This document shows positions 62,960 through 64,000 of a DNA stretch of 64,000 nt, one piece after another; the stretch's first letter is position 1; each line of letters opens with the position of its first letter. Position numbers and translations under genes: made by a program. Origin of the DNA: Gigantopelta aegis (lineage: Eukaryota; Mollusca; Gastropoda; Neomphalida; Peltospiridae); contig NC_054702.1 in the NCBI RefSeq assembly GCF_016097555.1, positions 65,987,478 through 66,051,477 of the forward strand, written 5' to 3'. The notes beneath the pieces are model-generated. The model worked only from the letters and a program-made list of their open reading frames with translations, was not told where the DNA came from and searched no databases.

Positions 62960-64000
62960 CTAAAAACAACAACAAAAAAACAGTAGAGATAAACGTATTA
63001 TTCCCCACACAAACCACTTAAACTTTCCAGCTTTTATCAAAATTGTCAACATTAGTAAAACAAATTGTCAATTTTTACTCAAATCTATTTAAAATATCAC
63101 CTCCAACCAATCCAATTTTAGCATGTAAAGGTTAAAGTAAAATTGATTAACATCAGCATTTTTTGCAAATGCAAATCTGAGTTACATGCATACCTATTGA
63201 TTTAATCTAAATGTTATTGTGAAGAAACAAGAATATTTTACATATCACTTTACATTTGGTAATGTAGACACAAGAGAAGACACTAACACATTTACTGTTT
63301 AATGACACCCTAGTTAAGCTAGTCGCTGATCTAATTGTTATGCTGTGCACAGGAGCCCACCTGATACAACTCAATTTTCGTATATCTTGATCGGAGTATT
63401 GATTGAACAACAGGCTTAAAGCTTTACGGGTGAATAGAGCAATTCAATTTCTCGAAGTGTGGGTATAAAAGTAACAGTTAAATGTCAACAAGCTTTTACA
63501 TGTAAACCCAATGTACAATATGCCTATGTGTCACTGGCCATCTAGCCTCATCATCAATCTGCGACTGCTTAGTTTAAAATCGTATCATTTCACCAATACA
63601 AATTACACAGCCAGCCTGTGGCAATAATCTGTAATTGGTTTCAAGTACACCATAATTACAGAATCCACTTTTTTCTTTGATAAACATATTTAGCAGAAGA
63701 TAACGTTCAGCTGGTAGTTCAAACAGTTAATAGTGTGGATAAAAGGCTTGCTATTTGCAGAAAGTGCACTTGCTAAATAAGATTATATGACATCCAATTT
63801 CAGTCATTTCTTTTGTTTCTCATAGAATACAATCAATTAAAGCAATATTGGTAATCTATTGATCAGAGATATGTTTAATAAGAAAGGACAATAGGGTTTA
63901 GGGATTTTGTCACAGGGTACCAAAGGTAAAATTACATATACCAGAATGTTAGCAATTAATATATATATTTATATATATTAATTATATATATAGCCTGACG
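62960..64000. other. SNAP25 intron sequence to the window end
   Basis: AT-rich, with no exon matching the remainder of SNAP25 found on the minus strand. The window ends in a (TA)-rich stretch (63957-63990). Confidence 0.5.

Noticed and set aside
61400-64000. Further SNAP25 exons upstream of the SNARE exon
   Set aside because: No sequence matching the N-terminal SNARE helix or cysteine-rich linker was found on the minus strand; they must lie beyond the window.

Overview
This is eukaryotic nuclear DNA from a lophotrochozoan animal, most likely a mollusc and probably a gastropod. The basis is AT-rich introns, spliced genes with clear animal orthologues, and very dense tRNA-derived SINEs and MITEs of the kind that fill molluscan genomes. 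The species call is inference; no search could be run.

Four host genes can be read exon by exon. (1) LRRC57, minus strand, 5 exons, 11848-18557, complete, 238 aa. (2) NTPCR, plus strand, 5 exons, 18771-23946, complete, 200 aa. Its ATG lies 213 bp from the LRRC57 ATG, so the two share a short bidirectional promoter containing CACGTG and TTTCCGG. (3) PPP5C (serine/threonine phosphatase 5), minus strand, 14 exons, 29447-43781, complete, 502 aa, tail-to-tail with NTPCR. Two of its introns carry minor-spliceosome (U12) signals, and one of these is of the AT-AC subclass. (4) The last two exons of a SNAP25-type SNARE, minus strand, 60783-61349; the rest of the gene lies beyond the right edge.

Region by region. 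1-8.7 kb is an accessory patch of SINEs, tandem arrays, an inverted 105-bp duplication, and a SINE-like family with a non-tRNA head and perfect 12-bp target duplications. 8.7-24 kb holds LRRC57/NTPCR, and every NTPCR intron carries its own MITE. 24-29.4 kb is gene-free. 29.4-43.8 kb is PPP5C, with introns loaded with SINEs, a Tc1 relic, and hAT- and piggyBac-type MITEs. 44-48.3 kb is another repeat patch with a Penelope-like endonuclease relic. 48.3-60.8 kb is gene-poor and nearly SINE-free, possibly partly a long SNAP25 3' UTR, and contains two long inverted-repeat structures. 61.4-63 kb is a decayed long-monomer repeat in a SNAP25 intron.

The genes are housekeeping or neuronal and do not form one pathway. 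The most noteworthy points are the two U12 introns in PPP5C, the non-tRNA SINE-like family, the SINE families that swap heads and tails around a shared core, and a 63-bp inverted repeat whose arm differences are both silent in one reading frame.
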